This document shows positions 18,569 through 28,820 of a stretch of 64,000 bases of DNA, piece after piece (position 1 is the first letter of the stretch; each line of letters starts with the position of its first letter). The position numbers were made by a program, and so were the translations under genes. Origin of the DNA: Armatimonadota bacterium (GTDB taxonomy: Bacteria; Armatimonadota; Fimbriimonadia; Fimbriimonadales; Fimbriimonadaceae); assembly GCA_025360125.1 (NCBI GenBank), contig JANYCU010000021.1, positions 163,271 through 227,270 on the forward strand, read 5' to 3'. The notes under the pieces are model-generated. The model saw only the letters and a program-made list of their open reading frames with translations, searched no databases and was not told where the DNA came from.

Positions 18569-20008
18569 TTAGAACTTGCCCCAAAGGTACTGATTCGTAA
18601 CTTCGTGGTGGTAGATGATTTCGCCGGTCTTGACTCGCGTTCCAAGTTCCTTCGGACTTCGCTCGGCCGCCGCCTGCTTTCGATCGATGTACTTCTCCTT
18701 GTTCTCTTCGCCCAAGAGCGTCGCCATGAAGTCGCTTTGCTTCATCAACCGGATGGCATCGTAGATGTTGTCCGGAAGGAATCGAGTTCGAGTTCGTCGC
18801 GTCTCACTCGTGATCTTCTCGGTCATCGGACCTTCAAGGCCCGTTCGGAGGAGCGTGTAGAACGTCAAATATGCGTTCGCGTCGGGAGCAACTGTTCGAC
18901 ACTCAACTCGGGCAGACTTTTCGTTCCCAAGTGGAATTCGAATCATCGAAGTTCGGTCAACTGCCGACGACTTGATCTGGTTTGGAGCTTCGTAGTGAGG
19001 ATCCAACCGTCGGTAGCTGTTGACGCTTGGGTTCAAAATTAAGCAAATGTCGTTTGCGCTGTTGAGGATTCGGTCGATGAAATCGACTGCCATTTGGCTA
19101 ATTCCGTCTTCTCCCTTCTTGTCATAAAACAAGTTCTTGCCGCTCTTGTCCGAGATCGACATGTTGCAGTGCATACCACTGCCATTGATTCCAACCATTG
19201 GCTTTGGCAAGAAGCTAGCAGTGCATCCCATATTGGCGGCAATCTGTCGAGCCGTCAATTTGTAAAGCTGAATTTGGTCGGCCGCAATAGTAGCGTCGCT
19301 GTATTTGTAGTTCAATTCGAACTGGCTAGGTGCAACCTCAGGGTGGTCCTTCTCATTTTCAAATCCGAGTGCTCGTTGCGCTTCGGCCAATCGGTCAATA
19401 AATATCCGAAGTTCATCATTTGGAAGCGAATTATAATAGCCACCGCTTGACACAATTTTGAAGCCTTCACCTGACGTGAATTTTTGCTCGGCATTTCGAC
19501 CTTCGAAGAGGAATCCTTCTACTTCAACCGCCAGGTTGAAATTATATCCATTTGCCTTAAATTGCTCATCTGAATATTCTTTGAGTAATCCTCGGAAATC
19601 AGTCTTATATGGCTTGCCATCACGATCTTGAATTAGGCCAAAGCAGATTACTTTTCCAGGACCAAATACGTCACTTGGCAACCATCGGAAGGATCCCCAA
19701 TCGATCGCAAGTCGAAGGTCGGACTCGCTGACCATGCTGAAACCTCGAATACTTGAACCATCGAAGGTCAAGTTGTCGTGGCTGCCGAGCAAGAATTTCT
19801 TGTCATAGTCAAGCATGTGAAATCGTCCTTCAAGGTCGCTGAAGCAGACGGTTACTGCCTTGATCGATTTTTCCTTTTCAAGATATTTGAGATAGTGGCT
19901 CTCAAGTTCGCTGGCTTTGACTCGGTCGAGCTGCTTCTTTTTGGCTTCTAGGTTTCGTTCTTCGAGTTCGTCGTATGGGATTTCGAGAAAAGTACGCAAT
20001 TCAGACAT
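18569..20008 (-). CDS. glnA: Glutamine synthetase type I
   Basis: FDGSSIRGF, GSGMHCNMSI, SYRRLDPHYEAPNQI, DRTSMIRIPLG. Confidence 0.9.
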   Translation of the reverse strand: MSELRTFLEIPYDELEERNLEAKKKQLDRVKASELESHYLKYLEKEKSIKAVTVCFSDLEGRFHMLDYDKKFLLGSHDNLTFDGSSIRGFSMVSESDLRLAIDWGSFRWLPSDVFGPGKVICFGLIQDRDGKPYKTDFRGLLKEYSDEQFKANGYNFNLAVEVEGFLFEGRNAEQKFTSGEGFKIVSSGGYYNSLPNDELRIFIDRLAEAQRALGFENEKDHPEVAPSQFELNYKYSDATIAADQIQLYKLTARQIAANMGCTASFLPKPMVGINGSGMHCNMSISDKSGKNLFYDKKGEDGISQMAVDFIDRILNSANDICLILNPSVNSYRRLDPHYEAPNQIKSSAVDRTSMIRIPLGNEKSARVECRTVAPDANAYLTFYTLLRTGLEGPMTEKITSETRRTRTRFLPDNIYDAIRLMKQSDFMATLLGEENKEKYIDRKQAAAERSPKELGTRVKTGEIIYHHEVTNQYLWGKF

Positions 20009-20087
20009 TGAGTATCCATTTTAACATAATTGAATTGCTATTTACTCTAATTACACTCACATTAAAGTTATTTTTGTGTTGAATTGA

Positions 20088-20939
20088 TTATTTGATGCCA
20101 GTGATCGCAATTCCTTTGATGAACTGCTTTTGACAGAAGAAGAACACGATCATAACGGGCATGATGACGATGGCTGTGGCCGCCATCAGCAAATTCCACT
20201 GCGTTCCACCTGCTTTACTGTGATAGAACTCAAGGCCAATCGCCAAGGTAAATGTGTCCTGCCGCAACAGGTAGATCAATGGCCCAAGAAAGTCATTCCA
20301 AGTTCCCATGAATGCAAACAGTGCCACAACCGAAAGGGCAGGCTTGCAAAGGGGAAGGATTATAGACTTAAAAATGAGCCATTCACCCGCACCGTCAATT
20401 CTGGCGGCTTCTGAAAGCTCAAACGGAATCGTTCGGAAGAACTGTCGTAGAAGGAAAATGCTGAATGCGCTCCCGAACCAGGCAGGAACCCAAAGGGGAC
20501 GGTAGGTGCCGATCCAATCCAGGTGCCTGAATATAGTGAACGTAGGAACCATGAGAACGGGAAATGGAACCATCATTGTGGCCAAAGTGAGTGCAAAGAC
20601 GAAGTCCCTTCCCCACCAGCGCAGCCTGGCGAAGGCGTAGGCGACGACGGAGTTGGAAATAACTCGTCCCACAACCACAAGGGTGCAAAGCATAAGAGAA
20701 TTTTGAGCGTAGACAAAAAACGGAATGTATCCGACTTTGTCCGAACCATAAGTGATGGCATCCCAAAAGTTATGAAACTCAAACTTGGAAGGAATCCAAA
20801 CCGGAGGCTCCTTCATGGTTTCACCTATCGGCTTTATCGCGGTATCAAGAAGCCAAAGAAACGGAAAAATAAAGAGACACGAAAAGCTGATAAGTACGCC
20901 GTGCGTTAGAATCGTCAACCATTTTTTCTTCGATTTCAA
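20088..20939 (-). CDS. CUT1 sugar ABC transporter permease (MalG-like)
   Basis: EAARIDGAGEWLIFKSIILPLCKPAL EAA motif; probable TTG start just after the upstream stop. Confidence 0.87.
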   Translation of the reverse strand: MKSKKKWLTILTHGVLISFSCLFIFPFLWLLDTAIKPIGETMKEPPVWIPSKFEFHNFWDAITYGSDKVGYIPFFVYAQNSLMLCTLVVVGRVISNSVVAYAFARLRWWGRDFVFALTLATMMVPFPVLMVPTFTIFRHLDWIGTYRPLWVPAWFGSAFSIFLLRQFFRTIPFELSEAARIDGAGEWLIFKSIILPLCKPALSVVALFAFMGTWNDFLGPLIYLLRQDTFTLAIGLEFYHSKAGGTQWNLLMAATAIVIMPVMIVFFFCQKQFIKGIAITGIK

Positions 20940-20941
20940 AG

Positions 20942-21820
20942 CTATACACCTCCGTAATGAACATGACGGTTGCTCAACTTTAATGCGATCCCGGTTAGGA
21001 TCATGATGACGATGAATAGGATCCACCCCATCGCGCTGGCGTAGCCCATTCGACTGTAATTGAATGCGTTATCGTACAGATACATCGAATAGAAATAGGT
21101 TGATCGAGCGGGGACTCCACCAGGAAACATGACAAATGCCTCAGTGAATACTTGAAGGGAGCCAATAATGCCCATCACCATGTTGAACTGAATCACGGGC
21201 GAAATCATTGGCAGAGTTACGTTACGCGTCTTTTGCCACGAACTGGCACCATCGAGTTCAGAAGCTTCGAGCAGAGAAACAGGAACGTCTTGCAAGCTGG
21301 CCAAGTAGATCAACATTGCGTTGCCAACCCCCCACAAGCTCATGAGGATCAGAGCTGGTTTCGACCATGCAGGATTGCTGAGCCAATTGGGGCCATTAAT
21401 CCCAATTTTGCCGAGCCCGAGATTGATAATTCCGTGTTCTCCATTGAGAAGCCAAAGCCAAAGCATCGCAAGTGATACGACCGGGACTAAGGACGGAATG
21501 AAGAATATTGTACGGTAGACCGTCAACCCTTTAACCTTCGAATTGAGCAGCATCGCCAAGCCAATCCCTAAAATCATGCTCATGGGCAAAGAAACTACTG
21601 CATAAAGCAGTGTGTTCTTGACGGTTATCCAGAAAACTTCGTCATGAAAGAGTTCCCGGTAGTTATCGGTTCCAATCCAGACGGCGGGCCTCAAAACGGA
21701 ATAATCACAAAATGAAAGGTACAAAGACATTAAAAGTGGATAGAAAAGGAAGGCACTGATTCCGAACAGCCAAGGAGAGGCAAACAGCAAACCCGCAATG
21801 CTTTCTTTTCTTTTGTTCAC
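20942..21820 (-). CDS. CUT1 sugar ABC transporter permease (MalF/UgpA-like)
   Basis: EASELDGASSWQKTRNVTLPMISPVI EAA motif. Confidence 0.9.
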   Translation of the reverse strand: MNKRKESIAGLLFASPWLFGISAFLFYPLLMSLYLSFCDYSVLRPAVWIGTDNYRELFHDEVFWITVKNTLLYAVVSLPMSMILGIGLAMLLNSKVKGLTVYRTIFFIPSLVPVVSLAMLWLWLLNGEHGIINLGLGKIGINGPNWLSNPAWSKPALILMSLWGVGNAMLIYLASLQDVPVSLLEASELDGASSWQKTRNVTLPMISPVIQFNMVMGIIGSLQVFTEAFVMFPGGVPARSTYFYSMYLYDNAFNYSRMGYASAMGWILFIVIMILTGIALKLSNRHVHYGGV

Positions 21821-23145
21821 TTTCCTGCCTTCCTCCTTGCTTCGAGCACGCGCAAATAGTTCTCCAATTTTGGCTGCATCCGAGCGGTAACCTTATCAAC
21901 GGCTTCTTTTGGAGTCAAGGTTCTTAAAGCTACTTCATCAAGGGCATTGCTTATCTCAGCTTGGTATTGAGGCATGATAGCGATTTTCGGATTGGCAAAG
22001 GCATTCTTGCTATAAGCCATCTCATCAAACAATCGAATTCGGGGATTCTCTTGCTTTGCCCAAAATTCATCAGTCTTGTTTCGAAGGGGCGAGCACTTCT
22101 TTTGCCCCAAACATAGCTTCTCCATGGCAGGCTGACTTTCGCAATACGCGAGAAATTTGATTGCTTCTGACCGATGCTTGCACCCCTTCAACAAGACAAA
22201 AATGTCTTGATCCACAATGGTGTGCCCCTTGAGGTCCGGTCGATCCTTAGGATATGGAAATGGGACCGCGTCCCACTTAAGAGTTGGTGAGTATGTCTTG
22301 ATGAAGTTACTCATCCAAACGCCCTGGACCTCCATGGCCACACGCCCGGCAAGGAAGCCGTTTTCGGGTGAAGCAAAGACACCAAACCCGCTCTTATATG
22401 CAGTCAATTGCTGATGACCAAACCGCTTGCTATACGAGCCATACCACTCCATTGCGCGAAGGTTTTCCGGATCATTGAACGTGATCTTAGACTTGCCATC
22501 CCAAAGTTTGCCACCAAAGAAAGGTCCCCATGCCCATGTCCACCAACCGGGTTCTGTTGGAAGAAACCCCGCCATAACCATTTTGCCTTCCTTAATCGTG
22601 GTGATCTTATTCTCCATCTCAGTCATCTCCTCGATTGTTTCTGGCGCCTTGGTGTATCCCGCGGATTTGAGGATGTCGGTGTTGTAGTGGAGCGCGATGG
22701 TGGCCGGAGTAGCTGGCAAGGCATAAGAATGGCCCTGATACTGCATCACATCCCAATAGCCCGGAACATATTTGTCCTCGGTTAAACCATTTTCTTTGCA
22801 AATTTCGTCAAGGATTTCGATCGCGCCAGCATCGGCGAATTGAGGAATCTCAGAAGCACTGAGTAGTGATATTTCTGGCGGAAGACCTGCTGATGCACTG
22901 ATAAGTGTTTTGAGAGAGTTGCCCGAAATCGATAGTAGATCAACAAAAATCGTGTTCTGCTGCTTGTTGTAGTCGTTGACGACCGCCTGAAAAGCGTCAT
23001 ATTCAAATCCTGACCAACCAACCCAAACGGCAATATGCGTTCGCTTCCTATCTTCGGCGGGGTGAGATCGGGCTTCCGTTCCTAGGTAAGCACCAACTGT
23101 CATGGCAGCTAAAATGGGAACAAAAACTTTGCCAATTTGAATCAT
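21817..23145 (-). CDS. Extracellular sugar-binding protein (CUT1)
   Basis: Solute-binding fold KRTHIAVWVGWSGFEYDAFQAVVNDYNKQ; ATGA overlap with permease; start placed at MIQIGKVF. Confidence 0.85.
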   Translation of the reverse strand: MIQIGKVFVPILAAMTVGAYLGTEARSHPAEDRKRTHIAVWVGWSGFEYDAFQAVVNDYNKQQNTIFVDLLSISGNSLKTLISASAGLPPEISLLSASEIPQFADAGAIEILDEICKENGLTEDKYVPGYWDVMQYQGHSYALPATPATIALHYNTDILKSAGYTKAPETIEEMTEMENKITTIKEGKMVMAGFLPTEPGWWTWAWGPFFGGKLWDGKSKITFNDPENLRAMEWYGSYSKRFGHQQLTAYKSGFGVFASPENGFLAGRVAMEVQGVWMSNFIKTYSPTLKWDAVPFPYPKDRPDLKGHTIVDQDIFVLLKGCKHRSEAIKFLAYCESQPAMEKLCLGQKKCSPLRNKTDEFWAKQENPRIRLFDEMAYSKNAFANPKIAIMPQYQAEISNALDEVALRTLTPKEAVDKVTARMQPKLENYLRVLEARRKAGK

Positions 23146-23238
23146 TTCCGCCCCGCTAACCCCCAGCCAATTCAGCTTAGCAACAAAGGATTCACGAACG
23201 CAATGTTCATCGGCCTCAGAACCTGCGATAATGTGTGG

Positions 23239-25773
23239 ATGGCGATGGCGCATCGTTTGACTTGGACAACCATACTCCGCCTGGCATTGGTCAGTGCTTT
23301 TCCGATTGGAATATATGCCAACGCGTCCATTGGCCAACAAAAAGTTGACTTCGTCCACGATGTGCAGCCGATCATAAAGGCGCACTGCCTTCAGTGCCAC
23401 GACGCAGGCAACCCCGGTGGCGGCCTCTCCGTCGCCTCATTGAAAGCAATTCGAGCAGGCGGAGGTTCTGGCTCATCCCTCATGTCCAATTCGAGTGCTA
23501 AAAGCATCCTTATGCGCCGAATCGAAGGATTAGATGGCAAACCAAGGATGCCGATGGGTTTCGCTCCTCTCAGCGAGAAAGAAACCAACACAATCAAAGC
23601 CTGGATCGATCAAGGTTGTATTGAAGGAGTCGTGTCCAACAAGCAACACTGGGCCTATAAAACTCCGAACAAACCACCAGTTCCTCTTGTCAAGAGCTCG
23701 TGGATTAAGAATCCAATCGACAACTTCGTTCTCGCCACACTCACTAAAAACAACTTGAAGCCGTCCCCGGAAGCGGAGCGAACCACCCTCATTCGTCGCC
23801 TATCGCTTGATATAACTGGAATTCCACCGACTCCAACTGAAGTTGATGACTTTGTTGGTGATCACTCTAGCAACGCTTATGAGAAAGTGGTCGACCGGCT
23901 TTTGTCTAGTCCGCATTACGGCGAGCGCATGGCCCTGCCGTGGCTCGACGCAGCCCGATACGCCGACAGCAATGGCTTCCAGATGGATGGCGACACCTAC
24001 CAATACGTCTGGCGCGACTGGGTAGTTAAAGCCTTCAACGACAACATGTCGTTCGCTGATTTCACCACAAAGCAACTCGCGGGCGATTTACTTCCGAATC
24101 CCACTCAAGATGACCTCGTCGCAACCGGATTCAACCGCAACCACATGCTCAATGGCGAAGGCGGAGCGATTCCTGAAGAACAGCGCAATGTCGGATTGTT
24201 CGACCGAGTCGACACCACCAGCACAACCTGGCTCGGCCTAACGATGACGTGTACCCGCTGTCACGACCACAAATACGATCCTCTCAAGCAGAAAGATTAC
24301 TTCAGCATGATGGCGCTGTTCAACAATGTTCCCGAGAACGGCGTGCCCACCGACAACGATGGCCGCCACTTCATTGCTCAACCCTGGATCTACGCCGGAT
24401 CACCGGCCGATATGGCCGAGATGGATCGACTCGACAAGCAACTCGCCCTCGAGCGCTCGCAGGTCAAACCCGGCGAAGAGGACGAGGCTGGCCAGCTCGT
24501 TTGGGAGAAGACCGCCAAGACCGACAACAAAGATATCAACGCGATCCTTTTAATTGAGCCAAAGAACCGCAACCAAGACCAAAAGAACAAACTTCGCAGT
24601 TTCTTTTTCGACCACGGGCTTTCCGGCGGCGTCAAAGAGCGGCGCGACCACCGACTCCTCATCGACAGCCAACTTCAAAAGCTGAGGAGCGAAATTCCCC
24701 GCGTCATGGTCATGTCCGACAAGATGCCGCGCAAGACCAACCTCCTCATCCGCGGAAACTACGAAACGAAGGGCGAAGAAGTCACACCAAATACGCCAGA
24801 ATCGTTGCCGAAACCAAGCGAGCCAATCAAGAACCGCCTTGACTTCGCAAAGTGGATGCTCAGCCCGCAAAATCCGCTCACCAGCCGCGTCCAGGTCAAC
24901 CGAATCTGGCAAATGTTCTTCGGCCGTGGCCTCGTTCGCACTCCCGAGAATTTCGGCATGCAAGGCGAACCGCCCACTCATCCCGAGCTACTCGACTGGC
25001 TCGCGGTCGACTTCCGCGAGCACAACTGGGACATGAAGCGACTGGTCAAACAGATCGTCACCAGCGCGACCTACCGCCAAACCTCCAAAACAACCCCGGC
25101 CCTACGAGCTAAAGACCCCGAGAACCGCCTCCTGGCCCGCGGATCGCGGTTCCGAATGCCGAGTCTCATCCTCCGCGACGAGGCCCTCGCGGTCAGCGGC
25201 CTGCTCAACCCCGCCATGGGCGGAAAACCCGTCTACCCCTACCAGCCCAAAGGCATCTGGGACGGCCTCAACATCACCGATGAGCGCAATTTCGACTATC
25301 CCCAGTCGAAAGGCCCCGACCTGTATCGCCGCAGCATTTACTCGTTCTGGCGGCGCACCGTCGCCCCCGGAGACATGTTCGACGCAAGCACCCGCCAAAT
25401 TTGCACTGTCCGCTCCGGGCAAACATCCACCCCGCTCCACGCCCTTACCACGCTCAACGCGGTCACCTGGGTCGAGGCGGCCCGTAACCTGGCGCAGAAC
25501 GTAATGCTATCCACAAGTGACGACGATAACCAGCTCAAAGAAGCCTTTCGGCGAGTCTGCGCTCGGCGACCTAATACTGACGAGCTAAGAATCCTCAGAA
25601 ACTCTATGCTCCGGGCCCAAGAGGGCTTCTCGGCTGACACCAAGCGGGCGGAAGAATTCCTGAGCCAAGGCGACAGCCCTCGCGACAAAAAGCTCGACAT
25701 CGTCCATCACGCGGCCCTCAGCAGCGTCTGCCTCGCCATCCTTAACCTCGACGAAGCCCTTACTAGAGAGTAA
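23239..25773 (+). CDS. PSD1-type protein (planctomycete cytochrome c motif, DUF1549, DUF1553)
   Basis: HCLQCHD haem motif; RLSLDITGIPPTPTEVDDF; MTCTRCHDHKYDP; VNRIWQMFFGRGLVRTPENFG. Confidence 0.93.
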   Translation: MAMAHRLTWTTILRLALVSAFPIGIYANASIGQQKVDFVHDVQPIIKAHCLQCHDAGNPGGGLSVASLKAIRAGGGSGSSLMSNSSAKSILMRRIEGLDGKPRMPMGFAPLSEKETNTIKAWIDQGCIEGVVSNKQHWAYKTPNKPPVPLVKSSWIKNPIDNFVLATLTKNNLKPSPEAERTTLIRRLSLDITGIPPTPTEVDDFVGDHSSNAYEKVVDRLLSSPHYGERMALPWLDAARYADSNGFQMDGDTYQYVWRDWVVKAFNDNMSFADFTTKQLAGDLLPNPTQDDLVATGFNRNHMLNGEGGAIPEEQRNVGLFDRVDTTSTTWLGLTMTCTRCHDHKYDPLKQKDYFSMMALFNNVPENGVPTDNDGRHFIAQPWIYAGSPADMAEMDRLDKQLALERSQVKPGEEDEAGQLVWEKTAKTDNKDINAILLIEPKNRNQDQKNKLRSFFFDHGLSGGVKERRDHRLLIDSQLQKLRSEIPRVMVMSDKMPRKTNLLIRGNYETKGEEVTPNTPESLPKPSEPIKNRLDFAKWMLSPQNPLTSRVQVNRIWQMFFGRGLVRTPENFGMQGEPPTHPELLDWLAVDFREHNWDMKRLVKQIVTSATYRQTSKTTPALRAKDPENRLLARGSRFRMPSLILRDEALAVSGLLNPAMGGKPVYPYQPKGIWDGLNITDERNFDYPQSKGPDLYRRSIYSFWRRTVAPGDMFDASTRQICTVRSGQTSTPLHALTTLNAVTWVEAARNLAQNVMLSTSDDDNQLKEAFRRVCARRPNTDELRILRNSMLRAQEGFSADTKRAEEFLSQGDSPRDKKLDIVHHAALSSVCLAILNLDEALTRE

Positions 25774-25775
25774 CT

Positions 25776-27242
25776 ATGAATCCATTCTTCGAACGTGACC
25801 TTCGCCTCTCTCGCCGCCAACTCTTCGGCAAAACCGCCACCGGCCTCGGCACCTGGGCCCTCACTTCCCTTCTCGCAGAATCCAGTTTCGGACAAACACA
25901 ACAAAAGCATAACCCGATTCCCGGCCTCCCCGGACTCCCCCACTTCAAACCCAAAGCCAAGCGCGTCATTGTCCTTTGGCAAGGCGGAGCCCCCTCGCAA
26001 ATCGACCTTTTCGACTACAAACCCGGCCTGGAAAAACACCGCCTCGAAGAGCTGCCCGAGTCGATCCGAAAAGGAGCAAGGCTCAGCACGATGACCGCAA
26101 CTCAGGCGAAGTTCCCCGTCCTGCCCGCCATCAAGCCTTTCAAACAATACGGCAAAAGCGGTCTTTGGCTCAGCGAAATGATCCCCTACATGGGCGGCAT
26201 CAGCGACGAATTCACTCTCATCAAGTCGATGCACACCGAAGCGGTGAACCACGCCCCCGGCGTCACCCACTTCCTCACTGGGAGCCAGATTCCGGGCCGA
26301 CCCAGCATGGGCGCCTGGGCCAGCTACGGCCTGGGAAACATGACCGACGAGCTGCCCAGCTTCGTCGTCATGACCAGCGCCGACGAAAAACACACCTGCG
26401 GCCAGCTCTTTTACGACTATTATTGGGGCAGCGGATTCCTCCCCTCCAAGTACCAAGGCGTGCGATTCCGCAGCGAAGGCGACCCCGTCCTGTACCTCAA
26501 CAACCCCGCCGGAATGACGGCCGAAATGCGGCGCGGAGTCCTGAACGACATCGATGCCCTCGACCGCAAACGCCTGGAGGACTACGGCGACCCTGAAATC
26601 GAGACCCGCATCACCCAGTACGAGCTGGCGTTTAAGATGCAGACCAGCGTGCCCGAGCTGACCGACATCAGCAAGGAGCCGCAACACATCCTCGAGATGT
26701 ACGGCCCCGACGTCACCAAGAACGGCTCGTACGCCCACAACTGCCTTTTGGCGCGGCGACTCATCGAGCGCGGAGTCCGCTTTGTCCAGCTCATGCATTC
26801 GGGCTGGGACCAGCACGGAAACCTCGCGACCCAACTGGCGCTCCAGTGCCGCGACACCGACCAAGCTTCGGCAGCCCTGGTCAAAGACCTCAAACAGCGC
26901 GGCCTGCTGGAGGACACGATCGTCATTTGGGCGGGTGAATTTGGCCGAACCACCTTCGTGCAGGGCGATATTAATAACGTTAACGGCCATGGCCGCGACC
27001 ACCTCGGCTCGGCGTATAGCCTGTGGGTGGCGGGCGGCGGATTTAAGGGCGGGACGACTTACGGCGAAACCGACGACTATGGCTATAACGTGGTGAAAGA
27101 CGGGGTCGACGCGCATGACTTTGGCGCGACGATTCTGCATCAATTGGGGATTGACCACGAGAAGTTGACCTATAACTATCAAGGGCGAAACTTCCGGCTG
27201 ACGGACGTGAGCGGGACGGTTATCAAACCGATTTTGGCGTAA
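25776..27242 (+). CDS. DUF1501 protein
   Basis: FERDLRLSRRQLFGKTATGLG; WQGGAPSQIDLFDYKP; GEFGRTTFVQ; GRDHLGSAYSLWVAGGG. Confidence 0.92.
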   Translation: MNPFFERDLRLSRRQLFGKTATGLGTWALTSLLAESSFGQTQQKHNPIPGLPGLPHFKPKAKRVIVLWQGGAPSQIDLFDYKPGLEKHRLEELPESIRKGARLSTMTATQAKFPVLPAIKPFKQYGKSGLWLSEMIPYMGGISDEFTLIKSMHTEAVNHAPGVTHFLTGSQIPGRPSMGAWASYGLGNMTDELPSFVVMTSADEKHTCGQLFYDYYWGSGFLPSKYQGVRFRSEGDPVLYLNNPAGMTAEMRRGVLNDIDALDRKRLEDYGDPEIETRITQYELAFKMQTSVPELTDISKEPQHILEMYGPDVTKNGSYAHNCLLARRLIERGVRFVQLMHSGWDQHGNLATQLALQCRDTDQASAALVKDLKQRGLLEDTIVIWAGEFGRTTFVQGDINNVNGHGRDHLGSAYSLWVAGGGFKGGTTYGETDDYGYNVVKDGVDAHDFGATILHQLGIDHEKLTYNYQGRNFRLTDVSGTVIKPILA

Positions 27243-27327
27243 GAACGGGCTAGCTGCGCTAGGGCGAAGGTTTATGGTGGGTGGGCTTCCAGCCCTCCAT
27301 TTGAACTCAAATCTCGACCTTTCATGG

Positions 27328-27567
27328 TCAAGACGCGACTTCGATTCCCAAAACGACTTTTGATTGCTTGTCTTGCCAATCGAGCACGGCCTGAATCTGA
27401 TCGCTGGAAATGTCTGGATAGGCGTCCATGAATTCAACGATCGGCACCCCTTCTCGGTGATTGTCCAAAAGGATTTTGACGGGAATGCGAGTACCGACAA
27501 AGCAGATCGACCCCGACATGATGTTCGGGTTCTGACTCAACACTCCTTTTAGCTCATCGGGAATCAT
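27328..27567 (-). CDS. DUF433 family protein (antitoxin-like)
   Basis: NPNIMSGSICFVGTRIPVKILLDNHREGVPIVEFMDAYPDISSDQIQAVLDW. Confidence 0.8.
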   Translation of the reverse strand: MIPDELKGVLSQNPNIMSGSICFVGTRIPVKILLDNHREGVPIVEFMDAYPDISSDQIQAVLDWQDKQSKVVLGIEVAS

Positions 27568-27602
27568 CGCACCTTTATTGTAACCGAACTTTGATATTTC
27601 GA

Positions 27603-27998
27603 CTACTTCATCAGGCCTAATGTCAAATCCAGCTCGGCCAAGATTACGCCGTCGCCAAAGATCGAGAATCGGTACTCGCCGGGTGAGGGAAAGGTTAGGT
27701 TTAGCATCTCGGCGACAAAGGTGATGGTGTTGGAGTTGTAGCCCTGCCCAACCTTCATGTTGGGATCGTCGATCACCCGGTTTAGGACGACGCCGTCGGC
27801 GTTGATGAGATCGGCCCATATGTGCATTCGATCCTGCAGGTCGTCTGGGACGACCTCAAACCGACCTACTAGCATCATTCGAGGGTGTCTGTACGGAAAC
27901 GAGCCGACGCTGATGGCGCGAAAAATCGTGTCGCAGGATGGGTTCCCACTGGCATCAATCCGGGCGTCATGACAGATCACGGCAAATAGCGACTTCAT
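27603..27998 (-). CDS. DUF6941-like hypothetical protein
   Basis: 131-aa ORF; all-beta pattern, family recalled only tentatively. Confidence 0.5.
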   Translation of the reverse strand: MKSLFAVICHDARIDASGNPSCDTIFRAISVGSFPYRHPRMMLVGRFEVVPDDLQDRMHIWADLINADGVVLNRVIDDPNMKVGQGYNSNTITFVAEMLNLTFPSPGEYRFSIFGDGVILAELDLTLGLMK

Positions 27999-28007
27999 GA
28001 CGAGATT

Positions 28008-28616
28008 CTACTTCTCGGGCACTTTCTCGAATAGTAAATGCGTCGAGACCACTTCGTACTTTTCCCGCGTCAAGGCATACTCCATCTTCTCTCCGCGCTT
28101 AGCTCGCAGTCTCAAGGTCGCAAAGCCCACGATGCACCGAGGGTCCATCGACCAATCGCTCAGCGACTTGGTTTCGCCAAAGGCCGTATACAGTTTGTCG
28201 CCCTCCGACGGGATGCCGACAATCGCGTCCTCGCCCACCAAGCCGCGCAGAATTCGCTGGTATAAACCTGCGTAAGCAACGTTGCATCGCTCGTCATCCG
28301 CCCATTCCTCTAAGGTCTTGGTCTCGCCAAAAGCCGTAACGGTTCGAATGGTCTTTTGTATTCTTCGGTCCGTCGTCCGTGTCCGATCCCAAGCACAACC
28401 GACTTGCAGGGTCAGCGCTTCTTCAAAGACAAAACCGTTCTTCACGCGACTGGCTAGTACGTGGTAAGGGACCAAGCACCGAGGATCGCGAGACCACTCG
28501 GCTATTGTCCCGGTGACTCCAAACGCGCTGTAGAGTTTGCTGGGTTTTCGCACTGGACTTATTTTAGCTGGACGGAATTGCATCCTGCAAAGTGAGTTTA
28601 ATTTCAGACTTGCCAA
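28008..28616 (-). CDS. Repeat protein with about three AFGETKxLxEWxxDPRC..Lxx.Rxxxg...EEAL units
   Basis: SAFGVTGTIAEWSRDPRCLVPYHVLASRVKNGFVFEEALT / TAFGETKTLEEWADDERCNVAYAGLYQRILRGLVGEDAI / TAFGETKSLSDWSMDPRCIVGFATLRLRAKRGEKMEYALT. Confidence 0.75.
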   Translation of the reverse strand: MASLKLNSLCRMQFRPAKISPVRKPSKLYSAFGVTGTIAEWSRDPRCLVPYHVLASRVKNGFVFEEALTLQVGCAWDRTRTTDRRIQKTIRTVTAFGETKTLEEWADDERCNVAYAGLYQRILRGLVGEDAIVGIPSEGDKLYTAFGETKSLSDWSMDPRCIVGFATLRLRAKRGEKMEYALTREKYEVVSTHLLFEKVPEK

Positions 28617-28661
28617 GCCGAACAGTAGCTCGCCGCCTCGTCGCTTGGTTGCCTTCCCAAC

Positions 28662-28820
28662 TTAATATCCAAACATGGCTTCTTCCATGGTTTCGCCACT
28701 TTCCAATCGCCGAACCAAGGTATTGATCGACACGGTGCAGCGGGGGTCTTTGGCCCATTGGAAGGCCGTTTTGGTCTCACCGAACGCCTGATATTTCTTG
28801 CCTGGGCCGCCCTTGAATTC
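28662..28820 (-). pseudogene. Frameshifted fragment with one more AFGETK repeat unit
   Basis: Reading minus from 28820: EFKGGPGKKYQAFGETKTAFQWAKDPRCTVSINTLVRRLESGETMEEAMFGY*; no in-frame start, ATG 28820-28822 is one nt out of phase. Confidence 0.7.

Noticed and set aside
18569-20008. GSGMHCN as an active-site loss in glutamine synthetase
   Set aside because: As I recall, HCN (not HCH) is normal for the Bacillus-type GSI, so not unusual
25707-27500. 597-aa minus-strand ORF
   Set aside because: Antisense to the well-supported DUF1501 gene; an artefact of GC-rich, stop-poor codon usage
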